A stretch of DNA of 7,067 nucleotides. It comes from Acidobacteriota bacterium. Lineage in GTDB: Bacteria; Acidobacteriota; Vicinamibacteria; Vicinamibacterales; UBA8438. Numbering within the stretch: the stretch's first letter is position 1; each line of letters starts with the position of its first letter. Made by a program: the position numbers and the translations under genes. A model generated the notes under the pieces. The model was not told where the DNA came from and did no database searches. It worked only from the letters and a program-made list of their open reading frames with translations. This document shows, one piece after another, positions 1 to 6,227 of the stretch. The stretch covers positions 1 through 7,067 of the forward strand of contig WTGR01000715.1 of assembly GCA_011523485.1 (NCBI GenBank). Direction: 5' to 3'.

Positions 1-1255
1 GGTACGGCCCGCCGATCTCGACCGAGCGCACCGCCGCGTAGCCCATGTAGATCTGGTCGTTCGTCAGCACGCGGCCGCGCTGCAGCGGCTGCGGCAACCC
101 TTCCGGCTCCCACAACTGGCGAACGAACGACACCCCGACGACGTGCGGCCCGGCTTCGACCGGGAAATCCACCTCGAGGTTGGCGTCGCCGGTGCGCTGC
201 ATGAACTCTTCCCACTCGACGGCGCCCGCGAAGCCGGGCTCGCCATCGCCGGCGTAGCTCGCGGCGACCGGCCGGCCGGGCACGTTGCCGCCCACCGTGA
301 AGCGCTTCACCAGCCGCCCGTCCACCCGGACGTCGAGCCACTGCGGCCAGCCCATCCCCATCAGGTAGTCCTGGTACTGGCGCCGCAGCAGCACCTTGAC
401 GCGGTACACCCCGTCGACCGGGAACTGGTACGGGATGGCGACCCCGCCGCGCGACCCCAGCGGCAGGTCGTCCCCCTGCCGCGTGTCCTGCACGATGTGG
501 ATGGAAATCTCGAACGTGTCGGCGCCCGGGCTCGGCGGCGGGAGTCCCGTCGCCAGCCGGGTCACCTGCCGCGCGACGGAGAGATACCGCTCGATGTGCG
601 CGGTCGACAACCCGAGAACGTCGGCGAAGTTGTCGAAGCTGCCGTCGGCGGTCTCGTCGCCCGGCAGCAGCGACTCGACGTCCACGTCGAGCGCGAGCAG
701 GTCGCGCACGGCGTTGCGGTACTCCGTGCGGTTGATGCGGTGGATGGCGTTGATCCGCCCCGGGTAGGGGTTGGCGGCCCAGGCGCTGTCCAGCTCGGAC
801 TCCAGCCACCCCGCCACGTGCCGGTAGGTCTCGTCGTCCGGCCGCGGACGTCCGGGAGGCGGCATCGAGCCGGCCCGCAGCCGGGTCGCCACCCTCTCCC
901 ACGTGTCCGCGTCGGCCGCCACGTTCTCCACGTCGAGAGCCGCGATTGAGAGACCGGCCGTCCGCAGCCGGTCGTTGTGGCAACCGATGCAGTAACGACG
1001 GAACACGCTTCGCGGCTCCGGGTTCCGACCGGCGGAGGCCTGCGGCAGTGAAGGCGCTCCGGCACGTTGCGGCGCGCCGGCCGCCGATTCGCCGGGCGCC
1101 GCTCCTCCGGCCGCCTCGACCACCGCGGAGGACCCGCCCGCGACCCCGCCGGCCAGGGCGACGGCGACCATCCACGAGGCGACCGAGCGCCACGCGGCTC
1201 GGCGCGGTCTTGGCGCACGCCGGTGATTCCGTCCGCGCCGCGCTTGGAACGTCAT
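1..1255 (-). CDS. Secreted cytochrome c / DUF1587-DUF1592-type (PSCyt1-PSD family) protein, 3' end cut by window edge
   Basis: 418 codons are visible without interruption; the C-terminus lies beyond base 1. The ATG at 1255 is chosen because GAGGAG (1270-1265) and GGAGG (1263-1259) precede it and an export signal follows: Arg-rich residues 6-23, then a hydrophobic stretch at about 24-41. A c-type heme site CIGCH is at residues 89-93 (Cys89, Cys92, His93), and the likely axial methionine is in AGSMPP (Met131), as in PSCyt1 cytochrome modules. A DUF1587-like segment follows at about 165-235 (HRINRTEYRNAVRDLL), then a beta-rich region at about 245-418 that resembles the carbohydrate-binding-like insert of these proteins. 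The usual downstream DUF1595/1592/1588/1585 domains would lie outside the window. Family members are abundant in Planctomycetes and Acidobacteriota; function is unproven, but a periplasmic redox role in degradation is plausible. It lies 100 bp downstream of, and co-directional with, the secreted paralog pair. Confidence 0.92.
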   Translation of the reverse strand, partial: MTFQARRGRNHRRAPRPRRAAWRSVASWMVAVALAGGVAGGSSAVVEAAGGAAPGESAAGAPQRAGAPSLPQASAGRNPEPRSVFRRYCIGCHNDRLRTAGLSIAALDVENVAADADTWERVATRLRAGSMPPPGRPRPDDETYRHVAGWLESELDSAWAANPYPGRINAIHRINRTEYRNAVRDLLALDVDVESLLPGDETADGSFDNFADVLGLSTAHIERYLSVARQVTRLATGLPPPSPGADTFEISIHIVQDTRQGDDLPLGSRGGVAIPYQFPVDGVYRVKVLLRRQYQDYLMGMGWPQWLDVRVDGRLVKRFTVGGNVPGRPVAASYAGDGEPGFAGAVEWEEFMQRTGDANLEVDFPVEAGPHVVGVSFVRQLWEPEGLPQPLQRGRVLTNDQIYMGYAAVRSVEIGGPY

Positions 1256-1258
1256 GTG

Positions 1259-1270
1259 CCTCCGCTCCTC
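1259..1270 (-). promoter_or_regulatory. Shine-Dalgarno region of the cytochrome/DUF1592 gene
   Basis: On the minus strand the bases before the ATG at 1255 read GAGGAGCGGAGGCAC. GAGGAG (1270-1265) has 9-nt spacing and GGAGG (1263-1259) has 3-nt spacing; the former fits better. This supports the ATG at 1255 as the start. Confidence 0.6.
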
Positions 1271-1283
1271 GTCATGCATCGAC

Positions 1284-1315
1284 GGCGGGCGCCCCTGCCC
1301 GCGGGATCGCGCCCG
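1284..1315 (-). other. GC-rich hairpin in the gap between two co-directional genes
   Basis: CGGGCGC (1286-1292) and GCGCCCG (1309-1315) form a perfect 7-bp inverted repeat. An alternative inner stem is GCGGGC/GCCCGC (1285-1290 with 1297-1302). It lies in the 100-bp spacer after the stop at 1356. No T-run follows on the minus strand, so this is not a standard intrinsic terminator. It may be mRNA structure limiting read-through, or chance in GC-rich DNA. Confidence 0.25.
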
Positions 1316-1355
1316 GTCGCCGAGCCCCCGTCGTTCGTGCAGGATCATCCGCCAT

Positions 1356-2414
1356 TCACTGCTCTTGCGCCGCGGCCTGTCGCTCCAGGTTCCGGTTGAC
1401 CAGCAGGATGTTGCGGACGTCGTAGTTGCCCTCGTGACAGGCGTACTCGAACATCTCGTCGTCCCGCCGCACCATCGGAATCTCGACGCTCCACGGGCTG
1501 GTCCATGCCCGTGGGTCGTCGACCGTGAACTCGTAGCGGATCGTGTCGGCGTCGACGCGGGTGAACCGCTCGACGACGATCATCTCCTCGGTGGCCGCGC
1601 CCCGGAACAGCGTCTTGCCGCTGAAGTTGGTCGATTCCACCACGAGCGTGTCGCCGTCCCACCACGCGCGCGGGTCGCCCTGGAAGAGCCGAATCCGGTC
1701 GGAGATGCGCGGCCCGGCGTCCAGCGGGATGATGCGCGGCTTGTTGGTCCGCAACTCGGGCGCGATGACGACATGGTCCGGCGTCTGCAGGATCTGCAGG
1801 ATGTCGTTGTAGGCCGGCGGCACCATCGGCGGTCCTTCGTGCGGCCAGACGACGCAGCGTTCGGAAAGCGGGCGCACGAGATGGCTCTCGAACTCGCGCC
1901 CGCGCCGGGCCTCGCGCCGATCGACCGCGGCCCGCTCCGCCTCCCGCGTTCGCGGCGGAATGCGGCCGTCCGGCGGATCGACGACCAGCGACGTCCGCCG
2001 GCTCGACAACCCTTTCGGCGTATTGCCGCGCAGCCAGACCGAGTTGTCGTAGTGCGTGTCGCTGTCCTGATACAGTCGATCCTGCCGCCGCTCCTCGTCC
2101 TCCAGCGCCAGGACGTTGCCCGCCAGCGGATCGACCCCCTCGGCGGTCAGCAACGCCTGCAGCTCGGCCGCCTCTTCCTCCGTGAAGAACTCCTTCCCCG
2201 CCAGATGAGCCGGCCGCTCCAGCGGCGTGAAGGTCTCCATCGTGTAGCGACCCTCGAAGTCGGGATGCCCCCACGCGGTGCGCGGCGCCTTGTACTCCTC
2301 GTCCGTCCCCGTCTGCGCCGCGGTTGCCCCCGCCGAGAAGAGGCAGACCGCCAGCACGGCCGCCGGCAGCACGACGGCCGCTACTCGCGCCAATCCACCA
2401 CGCATCGCCGTCAC
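1356..2414 (-). CDS. Secreted protein of the uncharacterised 'EYACHEGNY' family (downstream paralog)
   Basis: 352 residues. A signal peptide is visible (hydrophobic core at about 10-31, likely Ala-X-Ala cleavage near 33), so the product is exported. No catalytic domain is recognised. Landmarks shared with the upstream paralog are VVDPPDGRIP (144-153), SERC (Cys187), ILQTPDHVVI (207-216), RIIPLD (227-232), WWDGDTLVVE (251-260), VERFTRVDADTIRYEF (281-296) and FEYACHEGNY (322-331, Cys326). Cys187 and Cys326 are the two cysteines conserved between the paralogs and could form a disulfide; the only other one, Cys24, is in the signal peptide. The start is taken as GTG 2414, overlapping the upstream stop as GTGA, with GGAGG four bases before it. 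ATG at 2405 (13 nt from the same GGAGG) is the alternative and still keeps the signal peptide. Relative to the paralog it carries a Glu-rich insert at about 75-120. Function unknown; translational coupling with the upstream gene is inferred from the overlap. Confidence 0.9.
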   Translation of the reverse strand: MTAMRGGLARVAAVVLPAAVLAVCLFSAGATAAQTGTDEEYKAPRTAWGHPDFEGRYTMETFTPLERPAHLAGKEFFTEEEAAELQALLTAEGVDPLAGNVLALEDEERRQDRLYQDSDTHYDNSVWLRGNTPKGLSSRRTSLVVDPPDGRIPPRTREAERAAVDRREARRGREFESHLVRPLSERCVVWPHEGPPMVPPAYNDILQILQTPDHVVIAPELRTNKPRIIPLDAGPRISDRIRLFQGDPRAWWDGDTLVVESTNFSGKTLFRGAATEEMIVVERFTRVDADTIRYEFTVDDPRAWTSPWSVEIPMVRRDDEMFEYACHEGNYDVRNILLVNRNLERQAAAQEQ

Positions 2415-3409
2415 CTTCCCTCCGCCGCTTCCCGGTCCTCGGCCCGCCCCGCGCTCAGGCTGTTCGCCAGGCCGTAGTTCCCTTCGTGGCAGGCGTACTC
2501 GAAGAGGGTATAGGTGGAATCGCGATTCAGCGGCATCGCCACCTTCCAGGTGTCGGTGTAGATGGCCGGGTCCTCGATCGTCACCTCGTACTCCAGCGTG
2601 TCCGGGCCGGCGATGGTGAAGCGCTCGACGACCCGCAGGTCCTCGGTGCGCGGCAGGCCGCGCGCGCCGCGCGTCGCGATGTTCGTGGCGATCGCGCCCT
2701 TGGAGTTGTAGTTGCCGACCTCGACCACCAGGGTGTTCCCCTCCCAGCGGCCGCGCGACGCCCCGTTCCAGCTCCGGATCTTGCCCGACGGCAACGGACG
2801 GTCGTCGATCGGGATGATCCGCGCCTCGTGAATCATCTCATAGAGAATGACCACGTAGCCCGGCGTCTGGAGAATCCGGTAGCCGGCGCCGTAGCCGGGC
2901 GGGAAGATCCCCCCGGGCACGCCGCGCGTGATGCACCGCTCCCACGGGGTGTGGTTCATGTAGGAATCGGTCAGGTGGATGAGGTTGTAGTCGCGGGTCG
3001 CGCGGGCGTGGTCGCGCACCGGAATCCGGCCGTTCGGCGGGTCGACCACCATCGACCGGCGGCGCTCGTTGCGCGGGGCGCTGCCCGGCCCGTCGCCCCA
3101 GGGTCCCTGCGGCGGACGTCGCCTGTCGGCCTCGGAAGCCGGCATCGCGGGCGCCCGTTGCGGCGTGTTGCTACCGGGGAACCAGGCCGCGAGCGGCGCC
3201 AGCCGCTCCAGGTCGGCGTCGTCGGGCGCCTCGAACGGCGTCGGATCGAAGTTGGTCCAGACACCCGAGATGTCGGGCTGGCCGTCAGCAGTACGGGCGG
3301 GCTCCCAGGCCGTGTCGTCACCGGACTGGGCGGTTGCGACGCCGGCGGTCGCCACCAGGATCGCGGCCACGGCCACGACGATTGCCGATCCAAGAAGTCT
3401 TTGGCGCAT
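2411..3409 (-). CDS. Secreted protein of the uncharacterised 'EYACHEGNY' family (upstream paralog)
   Basis: 332 residues. The ATG at 3409 is preceded by GGAGGAG (3422-3416) with 6-nt spacing, a strong ribosome site. The N-terminus is a classical signal peptide: MRQR, hydrophobic core at about 7-26, cleavage probably after Ala27 (ATA|QSG). The mature part opens with ADGQPDISGVW (41-51), followed by VVDPPNGRIP (121-130), WERC (Cys159), RILQTPGYVVI (178-188), ARIIPID (196-202), RWEGNTLVVE (221-230), VERFTIAGPDTLEYEV (261-276) and FEYACHEGNY (303-312, Cys307). The only two cysteines sit at the positions shared with the downstream paralog. I know this arrangement from Acidobacteriota and some Proteobacteria as 'hypothetical protein', often near DUF1592 or PQQ-type genes; no biochemical role is established. 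It appears to be the first gene of the minus-strand cluster. Confidence 0.92.
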   Translation of the reverse strand: MRQRLLGSAIVVAVAAILVATAGVATAQSGDDTAWEPARTADGQPDISGVWTNFDPTPFEAPDDADLERLAPLAAWFPGSNTPQRAPAMPASEADRRRPPQGPWGDGPGSAPRNERRRSMVVDPPNGRIPVRDHARATRDYNLIHLTDSYMNHTPWERCITRGVPGGIFPPGYGAGYRILQTPGYVVILYEMIHEARIIPIDDRPLPSGKIRSWNGASRGRWEGNTLVVEVGNYNSKGAIATNIATRGARGLPRTEDLRVVERFTIAGPDTLEYEVTIEDPAIYTDTWKVAMPLNRDSTYTLFEYACHEGNYGLANSLSAGRAEDREAAEGR

Positions 3410-3986
3410 CTACCTCTCCTCCAGGCTGAACCGACGCACGAACGCACCGTGCCTCGGCCGACCGAGACTGGTCATGATCGCTCGGCTTGCGGGTCAAACG
3501 CAAGGACCTTCTTGTTTTCTTGGATTTCGCCGGTATCTCGCCCGTCGCGCCACCGGAGACAGACCACGGACGCGGGAACGCTTCAGTCGAACAACTCGTC
3601 CAGTTCGGGTCGGACTTGCTGCGCCGGTTGCTGCCGCCCGTCGGCGAAAAATCGTCCGACACTTTGCCCACCACTCCGTCAAGCCACGCCGGCTCGTCGA
3701 CGGTCGATCCAACGGAGTCCGCCCGATCTTGCTTGCGAAAGCACGCCGTCTTGGATTGTCCTTCCGCCGGGAGCGGTCTTGTTGTCTTCATCCGGGCTTC
3801 CACGGAAGACCGGCCCCGCGACCGAGGTTCACCCGCGTTCCCGTTTCTTGCGCGGTCGCTGTAAGTCCCTGTTTTCCTGTCTTTTGCGGCGTCTCGCTCT
3901 TGACTTACGAGCCGAAACTCCCGGCCTAGTCGGTCTACGGTCGGTGCCGGAGTTCGACGTTTTCTTTTGTCTCAGACCTCAGACTC
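3410..3986. other. No supportable gene; presumed 5' region of the minus-strand cluster
   Basis: Open frames of 125-161 codons exist on both strands here. None shows a recognisable domain or a convincing start, and their composition (Arg/Ser/Pro-rich) is that of chance frames. On the minus strand TTGACC near 3495 could be a -35 element for the gene at 3409, but no good -10 follows at 16-18 bp. Small dyads are present: CTTGCG/CGCAAG (3486-3491, 3499-3504) and GTAAGTC/GACTTAC (3861-3867, 3902-3908, 34-base loop). The stretch 3850-3990 is richer in T and A than its flanks, with pyrimidine runs, and may be decayed DNA. No tRNA or other RNA gene was found. Confidence 0.4.
3416..3422 (-). promoter_or_regulatory. 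Strong Shine-Dalgarno site before the upstream paralog
   Basis: GGAGGAG on the minus strand, six bases before the ATG at 3409. It fixes that start and argues against longer minus-strand frames that run through it from about 3803. Confidence 0.75.
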
Positions 3987-4268
3987 TCACTCACATGGCA
4001 GGCGGTCCGGCATCAACGGCCGCCTGAGCCGCTTCCGATTCACGATGTCGAGACTGCGGCCTGCTGATTCCTGGCGGCAGTTCGCTATGGGACAGCCAGC
4101 CCCTGTGGGGTCGTGGCGTCTCAGCGGCTCGTCAGGGTGGTTCACGAGGTGCTCAAGGGCGTGCTTGTAGGCGACCTGCTGTCGGCACAGGCGACCCCGA
4201 TGCGCCGCCTGGCTTCGAGCTCGTACACGACGTGGGCACGCGTCGTCCCCGTGGGTTAGTTCGCGCAC
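3987..4268 (-). pseudogene. Unrecognised decayed frame with a CRQxxAY (small zinc-finger-like) motif
   Basis: The frame is open for 93 codons from a GTG at 4268, without a convincing ribosome site. The part at about 4120-4240 reads like protein: ACPRR, then GRLCRQQVAYKHALEHL, then VNHPDEPL. The CRQxxAY string recalls small bacterial zinc-binding proteins with CxxC...CS..CRQ.AYR, but two of the four expected cysteines are absent. An adjacent frame shows YELEARRRIG, suggesting an indel. The distal part (3987-4110) has no clear signature. It lies just downstream of the helicase fragment on the same strand. A real 93-residue protein cannot be excluded, but a broken gene is more likely. Confidence 0.3.
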
Positions 4269-4349
4269 ATCTCGGTCGGTCCTGGTCGTCCCTGTTTGTC
4301 GTCCGGGCTTTGCCCGGTCGCTTCTGCTTCCGGCTCCGGTTGCGGCTGA

Positions 4350-4530
4350 CTAGAGGGGCCCTTGCTCTTCGACCCAACCACGCTGTTTCAGGAGCTCTTC
4401 GACGAACCCCGACCTTGGGCTCTTTCCACGATGTAGCAGCGTTGCCTTGCTCGCGTCAACGCCACGTAGAACAGGCGCCGCTCTTCGGTGGGCCGAGTAG
4501 ATCGCCCGGGGCGAGAAGACCATCGATGTC
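4350..4530 (-). pseudogene. C-terminal remnant of a UvrD/Rep-type superfamily 1 DNA helicase
   Basis: The minus strand encodes EERRLFYVALTRARQRCYIV (4486-4427), the classic motif VI region of UvrD/Rep/PcrA helicases, where the VALTRAR arginines contact ATP. The expected C-terminal continuation, SPRSGFVEELLKQ, is present but in another reading frame (from about 4418), ending at TAG 4352-4350. A one-base-class indel therefore lies between about 4426 and 4418. Upstream of EERR the frame meets a TGA within about 75 bases, and none of helicase motifs I-V is present. Family members are usually 600-1100 residues, so only the last ~45 survive. The fragment cannot be functional. It abuts the ASCH remnant on the opposite strand at about 4487. 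The family identity is confident; which UvrD subfamily is not known. Confidence 0.72.
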
Positions 4531-4743
4531 CGCGGCAAGGTCACCCAGCACCGCGGGCCTCTACTCATCGTGTCCTGCAGGAGCCCTGCCGTGTGGAAGA
4601 CCGGCTGTGCCATCGCCGTGGTCGATCTGGTGGACTGCCGCCAATGACCAAGGCCGATGCGGACGCCGCGGTGAGCGAGCGCTGGCGTGGCGATCAGGCT
4701 TGGGTTCTGGAGAAGCTGGCGTTCGTGGGGATCGTCCTGACGG
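4483..4743 (+). pseudogene. ASCH-domain protein remnant with an in-frame TAG and a frameshift
   Basis: The plus strand reads WAE-TAG-IARGEKTIDVR (from 4489; TAG 4498-4500), then RGPLLIVS and GCAIAVVDLVDCR, running into TGA at 4645. These match the ASCH fold, an RNA-binding PUA-like domain: a start of the type 'PWAxxIxxGxKTIExRxW', then 'YRGPLLI', then 'GxAxAVVDLVDCRPMT'. The expected continuation PMTKADADAA is present one frame over; restoring one C at about 4642 would join the halves, so a single-base deletion is inferred. The tail continues perhaps to AWVLEK (about 4715). The first ~10 residues of the domain are missing at the junction with the helicase fragment. ASCH proteins of this type are usually 110-160 residues. 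Function in family members is only partly known (RNA or modified-nucleoside binding). Inactive as it stands. Confidence 0.68.
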
Positions 4744-4892
4744 TCGTCGTGGCCGTGGCGACGGCGACCTGGAGCATTCGTGGCACGATAACCGCGGAGG
4801 TACGAGCGCTCGAACAGCGCTTGGATGCTCAGATGGAAGAGTTCCGCGGCTACATGGTTGATCACTTCGACGGACACCCGACCGACAACTAA
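4644..4892 (+). CDS. Small membrane protein with C-terminal coiled coil; N-terminus derived from an ASCH tail
   Basis: 82 residues from ATG 4644. Residues 1-9 (MTKADADAA), perhaps up to 24 (AWVLEK), continue the ASCH remnant. Residues 25-43 (LAFVGIVLTVVVAVATATW) form one transmembrane helix. Residues 47-72 are a charged amphipathic helix (EVRALEQRLDAQMEEF), a likely short coiled coil, followed by DHFDGHPTDN. No strong ribosome site precedes ATG 4644 (only GGTGGA at about 10 nt). A GTG at 4671 (giving VSERWRGDQAW) is an alternative start and would leave a typical small TM/coiled-coil protein. Such one-helix proteins are common and uncharacterised. Either the ORF is an accidental fusion at a rearrangement point, or an intact small gene inserted behind the ASCH remnant. 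Expression is uncertain. Confidence 0.5.
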   Translation: MTKADADAAVSERWRGDQAWVLEKLAFVGIVLTVVVAVATATWSIRGTITAEVRALEQRLDAQMEEFRGYMVDHFDGHPTDN

Positions 4893-4907
4893 ATCACGAC
4901 GCGAGAT

Positions 4908-5036
4908 GCTGGATGTTGACACGCGGCCGAGGACGTGCTCGAAGTCCTCCAGCATCTTCATCGCGGCCTTGTGCTGGTCGGTGGCGTCCTTCAGGCGCTG
5001 CAGCGCATCAGCAATGGCGGCCTGCTTTGCTCGCAT
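4908..5036 (-). pseudogene. Short coding-like helical fragment of unknown origin
   Basis: From ATG 5036 the minus strand reads AADALQ-type helix: residues 7-37 (AIADALQRLKDATDQ, then HKAAMKMLEDFEHVL) are strongly amphipathic, with GC-rich third positions typical of a real gene here. After residue 39 the pattern breaks down, and the same frame then runs antisense through the TM/coiled-coil ORF and ASCH remnant to 4350, so that continuation is not meaningful. No ribosome site is seen; a TATGAT hexamer at 5092-5087 lacks a partner -35. The family is not recognised. It may be a small helical protein or the remainder of a larger coiled-coil protein, possibly once part of the operon just upstream. 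Confidence 0.35.
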
Positions 5037-5107
5037 CGGTCTTGCTTCGAGGGCACACCATGGGCGGTAGAACCGATCGTATATCCATCATAGAAGAGGG
5101 GCTGAAA

Positions 5108-5794
5108 CTAGAGCAGTCCTGCTTCTTCCTCTTTCATTTGCCTCTCGCTCACGACGAGCACTACCCATGAATCGGTTGCGTTTTCTGTTGCTTTGTCGGG
5201 GCGATAGTATACGGCCTCAATGCGGCAGACCGTTCTATTGGACCATAGCCTTGCTTCCTCACTTCCATTCCGCACCCATCTGGAGACGATGAAATCGCCT
5301 ACCCGGGGGATACTTCCACCAAACTCTGCTTCTACATCAATAGTCTCTCCCGTGTCGTGGATGGTTCCATTATCTTGTTTCTGGTAGATGCGAACGAATC
5401 TCTCTGGCATGCCAGCTCCCGCGTGAGACAGGCCCATGTAACGCATGAACCTCTCGGGTAGTGTTGTCTGCTGGTCAATAAACCAGCGTGTCTCAGCAGT
5501 CTTGCCCTTCGCGGCCTCGGTGAGGTCGTCCTCGCTGTCCGGGCTACCGTCCCGGCGGCGCTCAAGGACGCCATTCCACTTGTACAATTCAACGGCGTGT
5601 GAAACCAGCTCCTTCAGATAGTCGTTGATGTCGCTCCCGAACAGGAACCTGGCGTGGGCCGTCGAGCGGTACAGTTCAGCAATCTGTTCCGGCCCCGGAG
5701 CCAAGTCCGTGAGTATCTGCGCCACGAACTGTTCAACCGCGGCATAGACATCCCATCTCCGGTCGTAGAGTTCCAACCTCAGCCTGTAGTCCAT
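5108..5794 (-). CDS. Two-domain protein of unknown function (helical LELYDRRxxVY domain plus beta-rich C-terminal domain)
   Basis: 228 residues from ATG 5794, just 13 nt after the stop of the upstream membrane-protein gene. A GTG at 5842 would add 16 residues and overlap that gene, and neither start has a strong ribosome site. I prefer 5794 because the recognisable domain begins at once with MDYRLRLELYDRRWDVYAAV. Residues 1-75 resemble a widespread uncharacterised helical domain ('RLxLYDRRFxVYEAxxxFLxxI ... ARFLFGxDIxxYLxELxxRAxEL'), usually tethered behind a membrane helix. Here the membrane part is apparently the separate upstream gene. Residues 79-105 are a charged linker. Residues 130-216 are beta-rich (FVRIYQKQ, PRVGDFIVSRWVR, WVVLVVSE). 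No catalytic residues are evident. GC falls from about 60% (5401-5700) to about 51% (5101-5400), which may mean the C-terminal domain was acquired separately. Ends with TAG. Function unknown; a membrane-associated complex with the neighbour is inferred. Confidence 0.82.
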   Translation of the reverse strand: MDYRLRLELYDRRWDVYAAVEQFVAQILTDLAPGPEQIAELYRSTAHARFLFGSDINDYLKELVSHAVELYKWNGVLERRRDGSPDSEDDLTEAAKGKTAETRWFIDQQTTLPERFMRYMGLSHAGAGMPERFVRIYQKQDNGTIHDTGETIDVEAEFGGSIPRVGDFIVSRWVRNGSEEARLWSNRTVCRIEAVYYRPDKATENATDSWVVLVVSERQMKEEEAGLL

Positions 5795-5807
5795 ACCGGA
5801 CCGCCCG

Positions 5808-6200
5808 TCAGTTGATTCCAGCGTCGTCTTGACTCCGGGCACCAGGAGTGCCGCGCTGCGCCGCCCAATCTAAATCCTCGCGTCTATCCTGCTCATGCCG
5901 ACGTCCTGACAGGAACGCGAGGCTGCGGTCGATGGAACGCATCGACGCGTCAAGTTGCTGGAGCTGGCGACGGTTCTCCATCAGGTTCTCAGTGATCCCC
6001 GCGTGCACTTTTTCGTTCTCCTTTCTGATCGCACCCAGATCCTTCGTCAAGTCGCCCTTCGTGACCAGGGTACGCCCAGCCTTCCACGCGATCCCAATGA
6101 TCGCCAAGATCACAGTCACGATCCCAATCAGAAGCTGCCACAACGGAACTGCCTGTACCGGCGCGGCGGCGGCCTGAGCCACAAGGTGCAGGTCAAACAT
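5808..6200 (-). CDS. Small single-pass membrane protein with coiled coil
   Basis: 130 residues from ATG 6200, with GGGAGA (6213-6208) at 7-nt spacing and a sigma70-type promoter just upstream. Residues 20-39 (LWQLLIGIVTVILAIIGIAW) form one transmembrane helix; K40/R43 after it suggest a cytoplasmic C-terminus. Residues 49-97 (GDLTKDLGAIRKENEKV to SIDRSLAFL) look like a continuous coiled coil. The tail at 98-130 is polar and probably disordered. No enzyme motif is present. The architecture is that of an anchor or scaffold. The next gene begins 13 nt after its stop, so co-translation and physical partnership are likely. Phage holins and small envelope proteins were considered, but one helix followed by a long coil fits neither well. 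First gene of the two-gene unit. Confidence 0.82.
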   Translation of the reverse strand: MFDLHLVAQAAAAPVQAVPLWQLLIGIVTVILAIIGIAWKAGRTLVTKGDLTKDLGAIRKENEKVHAGITENLMENRRQLQQLDASMRSIDRSLAFLSGRRHEQDRREDLDWAAQRGTPGARSQDDAGIN

Positions 6201-6207
6201 CGTCAGG

Positions 6208-6213
6208 TCTCCC
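6208..6213 (-). promoter_or_regulatory. Shine-Dalgarno site of the membrane/coiled-coil gene
   Basis: GGGAGA on the minus strand, seven bases before ATG 6200. It decides this start. Confidence 0.65.
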
Positions 6214-6227
6214 GATCACGCCCTTCG

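Noticed and set aside
143..949. 268-codon open frame on the plus strand
   Set aside because: Exactly antisense to the cytochrome/DUF1592 gene, which has a heme motif and signal peptide; composition is His/Arg/Val-rich, typical of a high-GC shadow.
1254..2477. 407-codon open frame on the plus strand
   Set aside because: Antisense to the secreted paralog at 1356-2414, with no domain; the minus-strand frame has conserved family motifs.
3486..3520. CTTGCG/CGCAAG stem followed by a T-rich stretch, terminator-like on the plus strand
   Set aside because: Only 6 bp, the T-run is interrupted, and no plus-strand gene lies upstream for it to terminate.
3318..3803. 161-codon minus-strand frame overlapping the start of the upstream paralog
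   Set aside because: It runs through the strong ribosome site of the 3409 gene in another frame and shows no domain.
3487..3864. 125-codon plus-strand frame
   Set aside because: No recognisable family, no ribosome site, composition like chance frames on both strands here; kept only as an unexplained stretch.
2324..4027. 567-codon plus-strand frame, the longest in the window
   Set aside because: Its first two thirds are antisense to the paralog at 2411-3409 and the rest is low-complexity Ser/Arg/Pro sequence without a recognisable domain or good start.
3410..4350. Possible tRNA, CRISPR array or insertion sequence
   Set aside because: No T-loop/acceptor pattern, no regularly spaced repeats, and no transposase frame or matching terminal inverted repeats could be found by eye.
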